A stretch of DNA of 64,000 nucleotides from Paenibacillus sp. PAMC 26794 (GTDB taxonomy: Bacteria > Bacillota > Bacilli > Paenibacillales > Paenibacillaceae): NCBI RefSeq assembly GCF_000316035.1, contig NZ_ANHX01000086.1:62001-126000 (forward strand), read 5' to 3'. Both the position numbers and the translations under genes were made by a program. The notes beneath the pieces were generated by a model. It did not search any database, was not told where the DNA came from, and worked only from the letters and a program-made list of their open reading frames with translations. Shown here in pieces: positions 1 through 8,511 of this stretch (within the stretch, counting starts at the first letter, position 1; the number at the start of each line of letters is the position of its first letter).

Positions 1-1
1 G

Positions 2-52
2 GACCCGTTTGGCATTGCGATTCAGCTATGTGTGACGGTGTACGATTTTTGA
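2..52 (+). CDS. 3' end of an unidentified gene (left edge)
   Basis: Only the last 16 codons before a TGA at 50-52 are visible, so no family can be named. The same frame stays open beyond that TGA to a TAA at 149-151. The gene could therefore be interrupted by a nonsense change, or the extra stretch could be chance. A strong terminator follows at 172-207, which supports a plus-strand transcript ending here. Confidence 0.3.
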   Translation, partial: DPFGIAIQLCVTVYDF

Positions 53-171
53 AATGGATTTAGAACCCCGGGTACGCTGATCTCCTATCCTGCGGGCATT
101 CAGTATCCGAATCACAGTGGAGCGAAGCGCTGGACACCACGAAAAAAATAATAAAGATGAGACTGTATAAG

Positions 172-207
172 AAACAGGACGATGCACGACAAATCGTCCT
201 GTTTTTC
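172..207 (+). terminator. Rho-independent terminator
   Basis: A perfect 12-bp stem (AAACAGGACGAT at 172-183, complement at 193-204) closes a 9-nt loop and runs into a T-rich tract. It ends the transcript entering from the left edge. Confidence 0.85.
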
Positions 208-518
208 TTGTATATAGGGGCTAAACGGTTACTAAAAAACAGAAAAAATGTTACAAATACAGAAGTGTATACTTCTTTGCTTTATGTTACGATACGTAAA
301 AGTAGATACAGAGATATTTTACGGATGGGATAAGCCATTGCCAGCGGATGAGGTGCAGCAGATTTTCTTTTAAAAATAAATGACAACAGGTGATCCAAAA
401 AGCTGCAAATCGGGTATCAATAGTAGAGTCATTAGAACCTGATGGATACATATGTTGTTATGATCGTTTTTACTAGTTAAAGGCTGTCTATTATGGAATG
501 AACTGTGGGGGTTATCAA
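208..518. other. Intergenic, no gene seen
   Basis: AT-rich stretch of about 310 bases. No convincing open frame, tRNA or riboswitch consensus was recognised. It presumably carries the promoter of the downstream MCP-like gene, but no clear -35/-10 pair could be fixed. Confidence 0.4.
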
Positions 519-1439
519 GTGTCTATATTAGATATGGAAAAGAAAGATGTTGTCACCGATGCAATGGTCATCAAGGCGATGGAGAAAAGTCTTGCTATTA
601 TTCGATTCGATCTGGATCGGCGGGGAACCTACGTGAATGAAGTCTTTGCCCAGACGATGGGATATACGGTAGATGAGATGTATGGCATGAAGCATCAGCA
701 ACTATGCTTCGGTCAATTTGCGAATACCCCGGACTATGATGCTTTTTGGAATAGCCTATTTAATGGTGTCAGCTTTCAGGACAAGGTTGAACGCAAGGAT
801 GCAAGAGGGAATTCCGTATGGCTTGAGGCGACATATATGCCGGTGTACGATGAGACGAATCAGAAGATACTGGGTGTCTCCAAAATCGCCACCAACATTA
901 CCAACCGTCAGAACAACATTTCGGTCGTAGTGAATGAGCTGAAAACGATGTCTCATGAGCTGAATGGGCAGGCAGATGTAGGGATTGAACGCAGCCAGGA
1001 ATTAATGTCCAGTATCTCCTATATCTCAGAGGTGTCGACTTCTAACCGTGCAACGTTGACTCATTTGCAGGAACAGGCTGGATCGATTCAGGGCGTGGTA
1101 CGAACGATACGTGAGATTTCGTCGCAGACGCAACTGCTCGCGTTGAATGCTGCCATTGAGGCTGCACATGCAGGAGAATACGGACGAGGATTCGATATCG
1201 TGGCCAAGGAAGTTAAGAAACTATCCGCAATGGTGGAGAGTTCGATTAATGAGATTCGTGATAGCGTTACCGGAATAACAAAGGAGATTGGTAATATCAC
1301 AGGCGGTACCAAAAAGGTAGAAGAATATGTCGAGCAGAGCCAGAAGCAGATTGAGATCGCATTGAATGATTTTACAGCAATTGCTGCCTCAGCTCACTTG
1401 TTAGATACCAAAGCGGAGCATGTGACCAGAATCGTATAA
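519..1439 (+). CDS. Soluble PAS-domain methyl-accepting-type signalling protein
   Basis: About 306 aa. Residues ~20-120 form a PAS sensor domain (MGYTVDEMYG and WLEATYMPVYD are typical). Residues ~140-300 form an MCP cytoplasmic coiled coil, whose conserved hairpin tip (QTQLLALNAAIEAAHAGE, ~203-221) is the CheA/CheW contact region. No membrane segment is present, so it should be a cytoplasmic energy or redox-type transducer, or a PAS-MCP adaptor. The signalling part is shorter than in a full MCP. The start is taken as GTG 519, because GGGGG at 507-511 sits correctly for it; an in-frame ATG at 498 lacks a ribosome site. It is monocistronic, with a terminator just downstream. The ligand is unknown. 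Confidence 0.85.
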   Translation: MSILDMEKKDVVTDAMVIKAMEKSLAIIRFDLDRRGTYVNEVFAQTMGYTVDEMYGMKHQQLCFGQFANTPDYDAFWNSLFNGVSFQDKVERKDARGNSVWLEATYMPVYDETNQKILGVSKIATNITNRQNNISVVVNELKTMSHELNGQADVGIERSQELMSSISYISEVSTSNRATLTHLQEQAGSIQGVVRTIREISSQTQLLALNAAIEAAHAGEYGRGFDIVAKEVKKLSAMVESSINEIRDSVTGITKEIGNITGGTKKVEEYVEQSQKQIEIALNDFTAIAASAHLLDTKAEHVTRIV

Positions 1440-1455
1440 CAATATATAGTAATAG

Positions 1456-1483
1456 CGGTTCCTTACACAGGAACCGTTTTTTT
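1456..1483 (+). terminator. Rho-independent terminator
   Basis: Stem CGGTTCC (1456-1462) / GGAACCG (1470-1476) followed by seven T. It ends the PAS-MCP transcript. Confidence 0.9.
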
Positions 1484-1588
1484 GTCGTTCAGTACTCAAA
1501 AAAACGGGAATTATTGTGATCAAACGGGGACACAATACTTGGGAATACCTGCAGCTTTGTCATGCAGAGAAATGTTGGGGTGAGGGTG

Positions 1589-3313
1589 ATGTGGTCAAAA
1601 ATCGTGTCATACATACCTGAGGGGTCTGTGTGGTTTCAAGCTTTTATGGTTGTTGTTGTGCCTATCTTCATCTTTATGGCAACCCGTTGGTTTCATAATT
1701 CCGTAAAAAGAGGAAGCTTCAGCAAGAATAATCATCATAGCATGGAGAAAACAAACAAATCATTGTCTGATATGAGTGAACAGGGTCAGCAAGCGGAAAC
1801 GGGGAAATATGCCAATATTAAGCTTACTGGAAACTATGCTACGGATCTGATCAGTTCAAGAGAAACGTTTGGTAAGAATGCTGACGTACATATCCGGGAA
1901 TTTACTATTCGCGGCACGAATACATCGGTTGCTGTCATGTATGTTGATGGTCTTGTGGATCAGGATATGATTGATGAACATCTGATCACACCACTTATGT
2001 TACGAGGTGTACCGGAACTGCAGCAGGCTGGTTTCTTGCTTCCGGAAAACGCACATCTTCTCAAGGATTATTTAATCAATCACATGTTGCCCGTTAGTCA
2101 GGTGCAGGAAACCCAGTCTCTGCAGGAGTTAGCCATAGGTGTACTTCTTGGCAAAAATGCGCTGCTGGTAGATGGTCTGCCAAGCGCTCTGTTAATCGGG
2201 ACTGCCAAAGGGGAAACCCGAAGCCCGGAGGAGCCTTTGTCGGAGGGATTGCTGAGAGGCCCTCGTATTGGATTTACTGAAGAGTTAAGTGACAATACAG
2301 GTATATTACGTCGGTATGGAAGCGAACAAAGTCTGTTTATTGAGAAGTTTGAAGTAGGTGAACGGATCAAAAAGAATCTGGCGATTGCTTATATAGAGGA
2401 TATTGCGAACCCTGAACTTGTAGAGGAAGTCCGGAAGCGAATTCAAGCGATGAATATGGATGCGATGCTGGAATCGGGGTATGTTGAACAATTGATCGAA
2501 GATAACACTCTGAGTCCTTTTCAGCAAGTGCTCAATACAGAAAGACCAGACCGTGTCATGGGTGCATTATTAGAAGGAAGAGTTGCTATTTTGCTGGACG
2601 GAACTCCATTTGTATTGGTTGTGCCCGTAACCTTCAGTATGCTGCTACAATCACCGGAAGATTATTATGAACGATGGATTCCAGGTACGTTTTTGAGAAT
2701 TCTGCGTTTTGTTTCGGCCATGCTGGCATTACTCGCACCCGCACTATATATTTCCTTCATTTCGTTTAACCCAGGGCTCATTCCCACTAAGCTAGTGTTA
2801 ACGATTATTGAAACGAGAACCGGAGTGCCATTCCCTTCCATTATTGAAGTGTTAATTATGGAGTTGTCCATTGAAATTTTGCGGGAGGCAGGGATACGTT
2901 TGCCCAAACCGATTGGTCCTGCGATGGGGATCGTTGGGGGTCTGATTATTGGACAGGCGGCAGTTCAAGCGGGAATTATAAGCCAATTTTTAGTGATTGT
3001 AGTTGCCGTTACAGCCATATCTTCTTTCACTATTCCGGTCTATAGTGCGGGACTCACGCTGCGCATTTTGCGCTTTGCTGCTATGTTCAGCGCCGCAGTG
3101 CTCGGATTGTTTGGAGTGGTCATGTTCTTCCTGCTTGTCTGCACCCATGTTGCAAGACTCACCAGTTTTGGGGTGCCTTATGTTGCGCCGGCTGTACCTT
3201 ACAGTTTCAGGGAATGGAAAGATTTTGTTATTCGTGCCCCTCTCAGCATGATGAGATTACGTCCGGATATGACGAAACCGATAGATGAAGACCGAAAACC
3301 AAAAGAATCCTAA
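1589..3313 (+). CDS. gerA: Spore germination receptor subunit A (GerA/GerKA family)
   Basis: About 574 aa. GerA-family subunits sit in the inner spore membrane and form germinant receptors with the B and C subunits. The soluble region (~60-330) carries the family signatures, for example FTIRGTNTSVAVMYVDGLVD and the GPRIGFTE stretch. The C-terminal half has several hydrophobic segments (~375-530), including RPDRVMGALLEGRVAILLDG just before them and PSIIEVLIMELSIEILREAG within. An extra hydrophobic stretch near residues 10-30 precedes the soluble domain. ATG 1589 is preferred because GGGGTG lies 6 nt upstream; 1562 is an alternative. First gene of a gerABC-order operon, 20 nt from the next gene. 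The germinant cannot be told from sequence. Confidence 0.95.
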   Translation: MWSKIVSYIPEGSVWFQAFMVVVVPIFIFMATRWFHNSVKRGSFSKNNHHSMEKTNKSLSDMSEQGQQAETGKYANIKLTGNYATDLISSRETFGKNADVHIREFTIRGTNTSVAVMYVDGLVDQDMIDEHLITPLMLRGVPELQQAGFLLPENAHLLKDYLINHMLPVSQVQETQSLQELAIGVLLGKNALLVDGLPSALLIGTAKGETRSPEEPLSEGLLRGPRIGFTEELSDNTGILRRYGSEQSLFIEKFEVGERIKKNLAIAYIEDIANPELVEEVRKRIQAMNMDAMLESGYVEQLIEDNTLSPFQQVLNTERPDRVMGALLEGRVAILLDGTPFVLVVPVTFSMLLQSPEDYYERWIPGTFLRILRFVSAMLALLAPALYISFISFNPGLIPTKLVLTIIETRTGVPFPSIIEVLIMELSIEILREAGIRLPKPIGPAMGIVGGLIIGQAAVQAGIISQFLVIVVAVTAISSFTIPVYSAGLTLRILRFAAMFSAAVLGLFGVVMFFLLVCTHVARLTSFGVPYVAPAVPYSFREWKDFVIRAPLSMMRLRPDMTKPIDEDRKPKES

Positions 3314-3333
3314 AGGCATGGAGGTGAAAAGGA

Positions 3334-4434
3334 ATGAACGGCTCCCAAGGAAAGATTAGCACCACACAGGCGGTCGTGATTATCGTTAATTACATGTTAG
3401 GCGCCGGAATACTGACCCTCCCCCGAACGACCGGTGATGCAGTCGGAACCCCTGATGTATGGATCTCGATTATTCTGTCCGGGCTGATCATCACAGGAGT
3501 CGGACTCATTATGGTCACCCTATGCCGAAGATTTCCGAAGAAAACGGTATTTGAGTTCACTCGCGAGATCACAGGAACATGGGTAGCCTACATTCTGGGA
3601 CTCGCAATCATCCTGTACTTTATGGTGATTGCTGCATTCGAAATCAGGGTCATGGCCGAAGTTACCGGGATGTATCTGCTTGAACGGACGCCCAACTGGG
3701 CAATTGTGATGGTCTTCATGTGGATTGGCATCTATCTGATCACGGGTGGATTGGCTGTCATTGTGCGAGTATTTGAGATCATTTTGCCCATTACGTTGAT
3801 TATATTTGTCATTGAAATCCTGCTGGGTAACCAACTGTTTGAGATCAATAATCTGAGACCGGTGCTAGGTGAGGGGATTATGCCGGTTCTCAAAGGACTC
3901 AAGCCTTCACTCCTGTCGTATACGGGCTATGAGGTGATGTTCGTCATGACTGCCTATATGAAAAATCCGAAAAAAAGCAACAAGGCAATGATTTGGGGCA
4001 TCTTCGTATCCACGATAGTCTATCTAATTACGGTTGTTATGGTTGTGGGCAGTTTGTCTCTGGATGGCATAAAAACCAGGACCTGGCCAACGCTTGATCT
4101 GGTAAGAAGCTTTGAAATTCAGGGGTTGATATTCGAGCGTTTTGAATCCCTGTTACTGGTGATCTGGATTATGCAAATTTTCTCAACATTCACCATTACT
4201 CATTATTGCGCTTCGGTTGGGATTCGTGATCTTTTTCGTACGAAGAAGATGCAGATTATTATATACAGTCTGGTACCGTTCATTTATATCGCGGCGGTGA
4301 TGCCCAAAAACGTGTATGAAACCTTTGCATTGGGTGACATGTTGGGGAATGTATCCGTGTTGTTATTCGGCATCATGCCTCTGCTGTTATTGCTGCTAAG
4401 TCTTATTCGAAAAAAAGGAGGGAGGTATGTATGA
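3334..4434 (+). CDS. gerB: Spore germination receptor subunit B (GerB/GerKB, APC-type permease)
   Basis: 366 aa, the usual size for the family. The protein is almost entirely membrane-embedded with about ten hydrophobic segments. It opens with the typical endospore germination permease sequence (KISTTQAVVIIVNYMLGAGI, GILTLPR). The family belongs to the APC superfamily and contributes the germinant-binding subunit of the receptor. AGGTGAAAAGG precedes ATG 3334. Its stop overlaps the start of the C subunit by 4 nt (ATGA), so the two are translationally coupled. Confidence 0.95.
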   Translation: MNGSQGKISTTQAVVIIVNYMLGAGILTLPRTTGDAVGTPDVWISIILSGLIITGVGLIMVTLCRRFPKKTVFEFTREITGTWVAYILGLAIILYFMVIAAFEIRVMAEVTGMYLLERTPNWAIVMVFMWIGIYLITGGLAVIVRVFEIILPITLIIFVIEILLGNQLFEINNLRPVLGEGIMPVLKGLKPSLLSYTGYEVMFVMTAYMKNPKKSNKAMIWGIFVSTIVYLITVVMVVGSLSLDGIKTRTWPTLDLVRSFEIQGLIFERFESLLLVIWIMQIFSTFTITHYCASVGIRDLFRTKKMQIIIYSLVPFIYIAAVMPKNVYETFALGDMLGNVSVLLFGIMPLLLLLLSLIRKKGGRYV

Positions 4435-5633
4435 AAGGGGTACGTGTCTTTTTACGCATCATCATTGTCTTGTCACTTCTCCTGATCATATCCGGATGTT
4501 GGAGCAGCCGGGAAATTGAGGATCTGAGTGTTTATGTTGGTCTTGGGATTGACGTTGCGCGGGAGACACGCTTTGAGAAAGATATCGCCTCGAAGGGAGG
4601 TTCATATTCCAAGGAAAACAACGTGACAACAACGGTACAAATTGCTCCAGGCAATTCCAGTTCCCAAAAGAGTCAACAATCCGGTTCCCCTGCTTCGGGT
4701 AAGACCTCATATTCCAATGAACAGCTCACAGGAGACTCGATGCTGCAAATCTTTCGGCAGTTCGCTCTACGACGGGATCGTCCACTCATAGGACACCATC
4801 TGAAAGTTATTGTGATCTCCAAAGAAATATCCAAAAAATATGGCCTGGATCAGTTACTTGATTTTGTGCTGCGAGATAATGACATTCGTCCCAATTGTCT
4901 TGTTCTGGTTAGTCACGATCGTGCTGAAGACGTACTCACTTCACAGGACCCCTCACAAATTCCGGCGTTTTATCTTACGGGTATCACCAAAAATTCGTAC
5001 TTGACCAGCAAAATGCTGGAACCGATGACCCTGGCCAAACTGGATGCAAAAATACAATCGGGTGCCAGTTTCCTTTTACAAAATGTGTTGAGTTATGATG
5101 GAGAGGACAAATTTTCGGGTGCCAGCATTTACGATGGGAAAAAAACGAAATTTATCGGTGAGCTTAGTCAGACCGATCTGGAAGGTCTTGCATGGGTCTT
5201 GCTCAAAAAAAGTGGAGGCGTGTTAAAGACACATAACAAAGAAGGATTTACCGTTGTATATGAAATGAAGGACAAAAAAACAAAAATAATTCCAAAGGTC
5301 AAAGATGATGAAATTTCATTCCATGTTCAAGTCGAATCCAAAGGTTGGATGATGGAGGATTGGAGTGAGCCTGAAAGAGAGGAAAAGGGAGCTTACCTCA
5401 AGGAACTGGAAAATGATTTTTCTGATATGGCGGAACAGCAAATTCGTCAGGTCCTATACAAGTTGCAGCATACCTACAAAGTAGATGTTGGTGATTTTGC
5501 AGAGATCTTTCGAATAAAGTACCCTAGAAAGTGGAAAGAGCTCGAGAAGGATTGGGATAAAATTTTTAGCACCGTGCCGATCACGTATGAGGTAAAGACC
5601 ACCATCACCAATCCGGGTTCTTCCACCGAATAG
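4431..5633 (+). CDS. gerC: Spore germination receptor lipoprotein subunit C (Ger(x)C family)
   Basis: 400 aa. An N-terminal signal with lipobox (LLLIISGC, Cys ~23) is followed directly by the family hallmark WSSREIEDLSVYVGLGID. The C-terminal portion matches the conserved Ger(x)C tail (DVGDFAEIFRIKYPRKWKELE). A Ser/Gly/Lys-rich low-complexity insert (~50-95) is present. The lipoprotein should be anchored on the outer face of the inner spore membrane. No intrinsic terminator was recognised before the next promoter at 5661. Confidence 0.95.
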   Translation: MKGVRVFLRIIIVLSLLLIISGCWSSREIEDLSVYVGLGIDVARETRFEKDIASKGGSYSKENNVTTTVQIAPGNSSSQKSQQSGSPASGKTSYSNEQLTGDSMLQIFRQFALRRDRPLIGHHLKVIVISKEISKKYGLDQLLDFVLRDNDIRPNCLVLVSHDRAEDVLTSQDPSQIPAFYLTGITKNSYLTSKMLEPMTLAKLDAKIQSGASFLLQNVLSYDGEDKFSGASIYDGKKTKFIGELSQTDLEGLAWVLLKKSGGVLKTHNKEGFTVVYEMKDKKTKIIPKVKDDEISFHVQVESKGWMMEDWSEPEREEKGAYLKELENDFSDMAEQQIRQVLYKLQHTYKVDVGDFAEIFRIKYPRKWKELEKDWDKIFSTVPITYEVKTTITNPGSSTE

Positions 5634-5660
5634 CGAGGTGTGCCATTTATTATTTAAATG

Positions 5661-5689
5661 TTGACACATTCATGATAGATCGCTATATT
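5661..5689 (+). promoter_or_regulatory. Sigma-A promoter of the mmuPM operon
   Basis: TTGACA (5661-5666), exactly 17 nt, then TATATT (5684-5689). The predicted transcription start (~5696) lies about 10 nt before the riboswitch, as expected. Confidence 0.8.
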
Positions 5690-5705
5690 AGTAAAAAATC
5701 ATTTT

Positions 5706-5803
5706 CTTATCCAGAGAGGTGGAGGGACTGGCCCTTAGAAACCTCAGCAACAGATCTGAAGGATACTGTGCTAATTCCAGCGGGTGAAAGCCTGATAGAT
5801 AGG
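5706..5803 (+). promoter_or_regulatory. SAM-I (S-box) riboswitch
   Basis: Classic S-box conserved blocks appear in order: AGAGAGGTGGAGGGACTGGC (5713-5732), CAGCAAC (5754-5760), GTGCTAATTCCAGC (5768-5781) and GAAAG. Helix P1 pairs CTTATC (5706-5711) with GATAGG (5798-5803). S-adenosylmethionine binding in this class promotes formation of a downstream terminator, and one is present at 5834. It predicts repression of the following permease and methyltransferase genes when SAM is plentiful. Confidence 0.95.
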
Positions 5804-5833
5804 AGCGTTTGTTTTTATTTGTCAGTAACGGCG

Positions 5834-5862
5834 CACTCTTTAGGAAGAGTGGGTCTTTTTTG
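5834..5862 (+). terminator. Riboswitch-controlled terminator
   Basis: Stem CACTCTT (5834-5840) / AAGAGTG (5845-5851) followed by a T-rich run. It lies between the S-box aptamer and the first gene, so it is the expression platform of the riboswitch. Confidence 0.85.
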
Positions 5863-5897
5863 TTTTTTCTGGATGAAGAAGTAGGGGAGCAGCAGGT

Positions 5898-7310
5898 ATG
5901 GAGAACAACAACGACAAAGGGCATTTCCAGCGGAAAATGCAGGCACGGCATGTGGTCATGCTCTCTCTCGGAGGAGTCATTGGAACGGGATTATTCCTCA
6001 GCTCAGGTTACACCATTCAGCAAGCGGGACCACTGGGAACCATTCTGTCCTATCTGATCGGAGCCATCGTTGTATATCTGGTGATGCTCTGTCTTGGTGA
6101 ACTGTCTGTTCATATGCCAGAGACGGGAGCATTTCATAGTTATGCAGCCAAATATATCGGACCGGCAACAGGTTACACGGTGGCTTGGTTATACTGGTTA
6201 ACCTGGACTGTTGCGCTTGGCTCCGAATTCACAGCCGCCGGATTGCTGATGCAGCGCTGGTTCCCATCGGTAAACGTATGGATATGGAGCGCGGTTTTTG
6301 CACTGATGATCTTTCTGTTCAATGCATTAACGGTAAAATTATTTGCGGAATCCGAGTTCTGGTTCTCATCTGTGAAAGTAGTTACTATCGTAATCTTCAT
6401 TATTATCGGTGGCGCAGCCATGTTTGGGTTCATTCCCATGGCGGATTCTGAACCGGCTCCATTTCTATCGAATATTACCGCATCCGGGTGGTTCCCTCAT
6501 GGGGCTACAGCGATATTGATGACCATGCTTGCTGTAAACTTTGCCTTCTCAGGCACCGAGTTAATCGGCATTGCCGCCGGTGAGACGGAGAACCCGGAAA
6601 AGACGATACCAAAGGCTATTCATACAACGCTGTGGCGTTTGATTATTTTCTTCATCGGAACGATTATTATCTTGTCGGCCTTGCTGCCCATGTCGGATGC
6701 CAGTGTACTGGAAAGTCCGTTTGTAGCGGTAATGGAGCGGGTGGGTATACCCTATGCAGCAGACATTATGAACTTTGTTATTCTGACGGCGATTCTCTCT
6801 GCTGCCAATTCAGGCCTGTATGCATCTTCACGGATGCTCTGGTCTCTGGCTGACAAAAGAACGATCTCTCCGTGGTTTGCCAAATTGACCAAAAGCGGGG
6901 TACCGCTGAATGCACTTCTGATTAGTATGGTGGGTGGTGCGTTGGCATTGCTGTCCAGTATTATTGCGCCAGGTACGGTGTATATTACGCTGGTTTCCAT
7001 TTCAGGTCTGGCTGTCGTTGCGGTATGGATGAGCATCAGTGCCTCCCAATACATGTTCCGCAGACAATATATCCGGGAAGGACATGCGGTCAAAGATCTG
7101 GTCTACCGCACACCGCTGTATCCGGTGGTACCGATTGTTTCATTTATATTATGTTTGGCTTCATGCATAGGTATTGCCTTTGACCCGACACAGCGGATTG
7201 CGCTGTATTGTGGGGTTCCATTTATCGCAGTATGTTACGCCGCTTATTATCTGACAGAACGTGTGAATAAGAAAAGAGGACAAGTACATGACGCAAGCAC
7301 AACAGACTAA
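5898..7310 (+). CDS. mmuP: APC-family amino acid permease, probable S-methylmethionine permease
   Basis: 470 aa with about 12 hydrophobic segments. The N terminus (QARHVVMLSLGGVIGTGLFL) and the AGETENPEKTIPKAI motif are hallmarks of the AAT branch of the APC superfamily (proton-coupled amino acid importers). Substrate assignment rests on context. The gene follows a SAM-I riboswitch and overlaps by 23 nt a homocysteine S-methyltransferase gene, the arrangement known for S-methylmethionine salvage. A methionine permease is the main alternative. ATG 5898 has GGGGAG upstream. Confidence 0.85.
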   Translation: MENNNDKGHFQRKMQARHVVMLSLGGVIGTGLFLSSGYTIQQAGPLGTILSYLIGAIVVYLVMLCLGELSVHMPETGAFHSYAAKYIGPATGYTVAWLYWLTWTVALGSEFTAAGLLMQRWFPSVNVWIWSAVFALMIFLFNALTVKLFAESEFWFSSVKVVTIVIFIIIGGAAMFGFIPMADSEPAPFLSNITASGWFPHGATAILMTMLAVNFAFSGTELIGIAAGETENPEKTIPKAIHTTLWRLIIFFIGTIIILSALLPMSDASVLESPFVAVMERVGIPYAADIMNFVILTAILSAANSGLYASSRMLWSLADKRTISPWFAKLTKSGVPLNALLISMVGGALALLSSIIAPGTVYITLVSISGLAVVAVWMSISASQYMFRRQYIREGHAVKDLVYRTPLYPVVPIVSFILCLASCIGIAFDPTQRIALYCGVPFIAVCYAAYYLTERVNKKRGQVHDASTTD

Positions 7311-8355
7311 CCCCATAGAACAGATCCTGCGTGAACATCCGGTCATGATTCTGGATGGAGCGTTGGCAACGGAACTCGAACAGCATGGATGTGATCTGGA
7401 TGATCCACTATGGTCGGCTCGTGTGTTGCTTGAGAATCCGGATGTTATTGTTCAGGTCCATGCCGATTATTTTCGTGCAGGAGCCGACTGTGCAATTACA
7501 TCCAGTTATCAGGCGACGGTGGATGGTTTCCGCAAGAGAGGGGTTGGTGAACAGGCAGCACTGGAGCTGATTCGCAAGACGGTGGAACTGGCAGCACAGG
7601 CGAGAGATGACGTATGGACGGAAGTGCAGAGTGGTTTAGTAGGGAGAGAAAGCTCGACAGGTCAGCTTGTAGAAGCTCCTTCGGTACGTGCCGAGACGGT
7701 GGAGAATGAGGAGCATATAACAGATCGTAAAGTGGATCGCGAAGCAGACAGTCTTCGTCCACGTCCAATTATTGCCGGGTCCGTTGGACCGTACGGCGCC
7801 TATCTGGCGGATGGTTCAGAGTATGTGGGACATTACGGCGTGTCGGATGAGACACTTGCTGCATTTCACCGTCCGCGTATGGCGGCGCTGATTGAAGCGG
7901 GGGCTGACATTTTGGCGTTTGAGACGATTCCTTCCTTGCAGGAAGCACAGGTGCTGGTTGATGTACTGAAGGAGTTTCCTCATGCGTATGCCTGGTTATC
8001 TTTTTCTTTAAAAGACGGGACAAGCATCAGCGAAGGCACACTGCTTGAAGTATGTGCACAGACGTTTGGCTCCGAGCCGCAGATTGCTGCAATTGGCCTG
8101 AACTGTGCTCCGATGGAAGTGGTGACGGAAGCCGTAGGTATTCTGAGTCGTGCCAGCGACAAACCTGTCATTGTCTACCCGAACTCGGGTGAGACGTATG
8201 ATGCAGTGACGAAGACGTGGAGTGGACAGGGTACTTGTGGCAGCATGTTTGATGCTTCGGAACAGTGGGTTGCTGCGGGCGCGAAAATTATTGGCGGCTG
8301 TTGCCGTACTACGCCCCATCAGATTGGTGCACTTGCGAAGAAATGGCGGAATTAA
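7288..8355 (+). CDS. mmuM: Homocysteine S-methyltransferase
   Basis: 355 aa, Pfam S-methyl_trans fold. The enzyme moves a methyl group from S-methylmethionine (or SAM) to homocysteine, giving methionine. Key features are the N-terminal LDGALATELEQHG, the zinc ligand in GLNCAP (~272-277) and the paired cysteines of GGCCRTTP (~338-345). The family is usually about 310-315 aa. The extra length is a charged insert at ~107-150 that looks disordered and sits before the conserved AGSVGPYGAYL. The gene overlaps the permease gene by 23 nt and shares the SAM riboswitch. Confidence in activity is high, as all three Cys ligands are intact. Confidence 0.93.
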   Translation: MTQAQQTNPIEQILREHPVMILDGALATELEQHGCDLDDPLWSARVLLENPDVIVQVHADYFRAGADCAITSSYQATVDGFRKRGVGEQAALELIRKTVELAAQARDDVWTEVQSGLVGRESSTGQLVEAPSVRAETVENEEHITDRKVDREADSLRPRPIIAGSVGPYGAYLADGSEYVGHYGVSDETLAAFHRPRMAALIEAGADILAFETIPSLQEAQVLVDVLKEFPHAYAWLSFSLKDGTSISEGTLLEVCAQTFGSEPQIAAIGLNCAPMEVVTEAVGILSRASDKPVIVYPNSGETYDAVTKTWSGQGTCGSMFDASEQWVAAGAKIIGGCCRTTPHQIGALAKKWRN

Positions 8356-8409
8356 AAGACTTGATGTAGAGTTGTACCCCGAAAAGCTAGAGATACAACC
8401 AAATATGAA

Positions 8410-8448
8410 GAAGCCCTCACGACCCATTACTGGATTGGTGAGGGCTTC
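8410..8448. terminator. Bidirectional terminator
   Basis: Perfect 11-bp stem (GAAGCCCTCAC at 8410-8420, complement at 8438-8448) between converging genes. The T tract is weak on both strands. Confidence 0.65.
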
Positions 8449-8511
8449 TTCAGTGTGATTTAGCGTTAACATCAACATGAGGACATTCCTCTTCTGATGC
8501 TTCTGATTATG

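Noticed and set aside
5672..5884. 70-codon frame across the S-box region
   Set aside because: It coincides with the riboswitch aptamer and terminator, which explain the conserved sequence.
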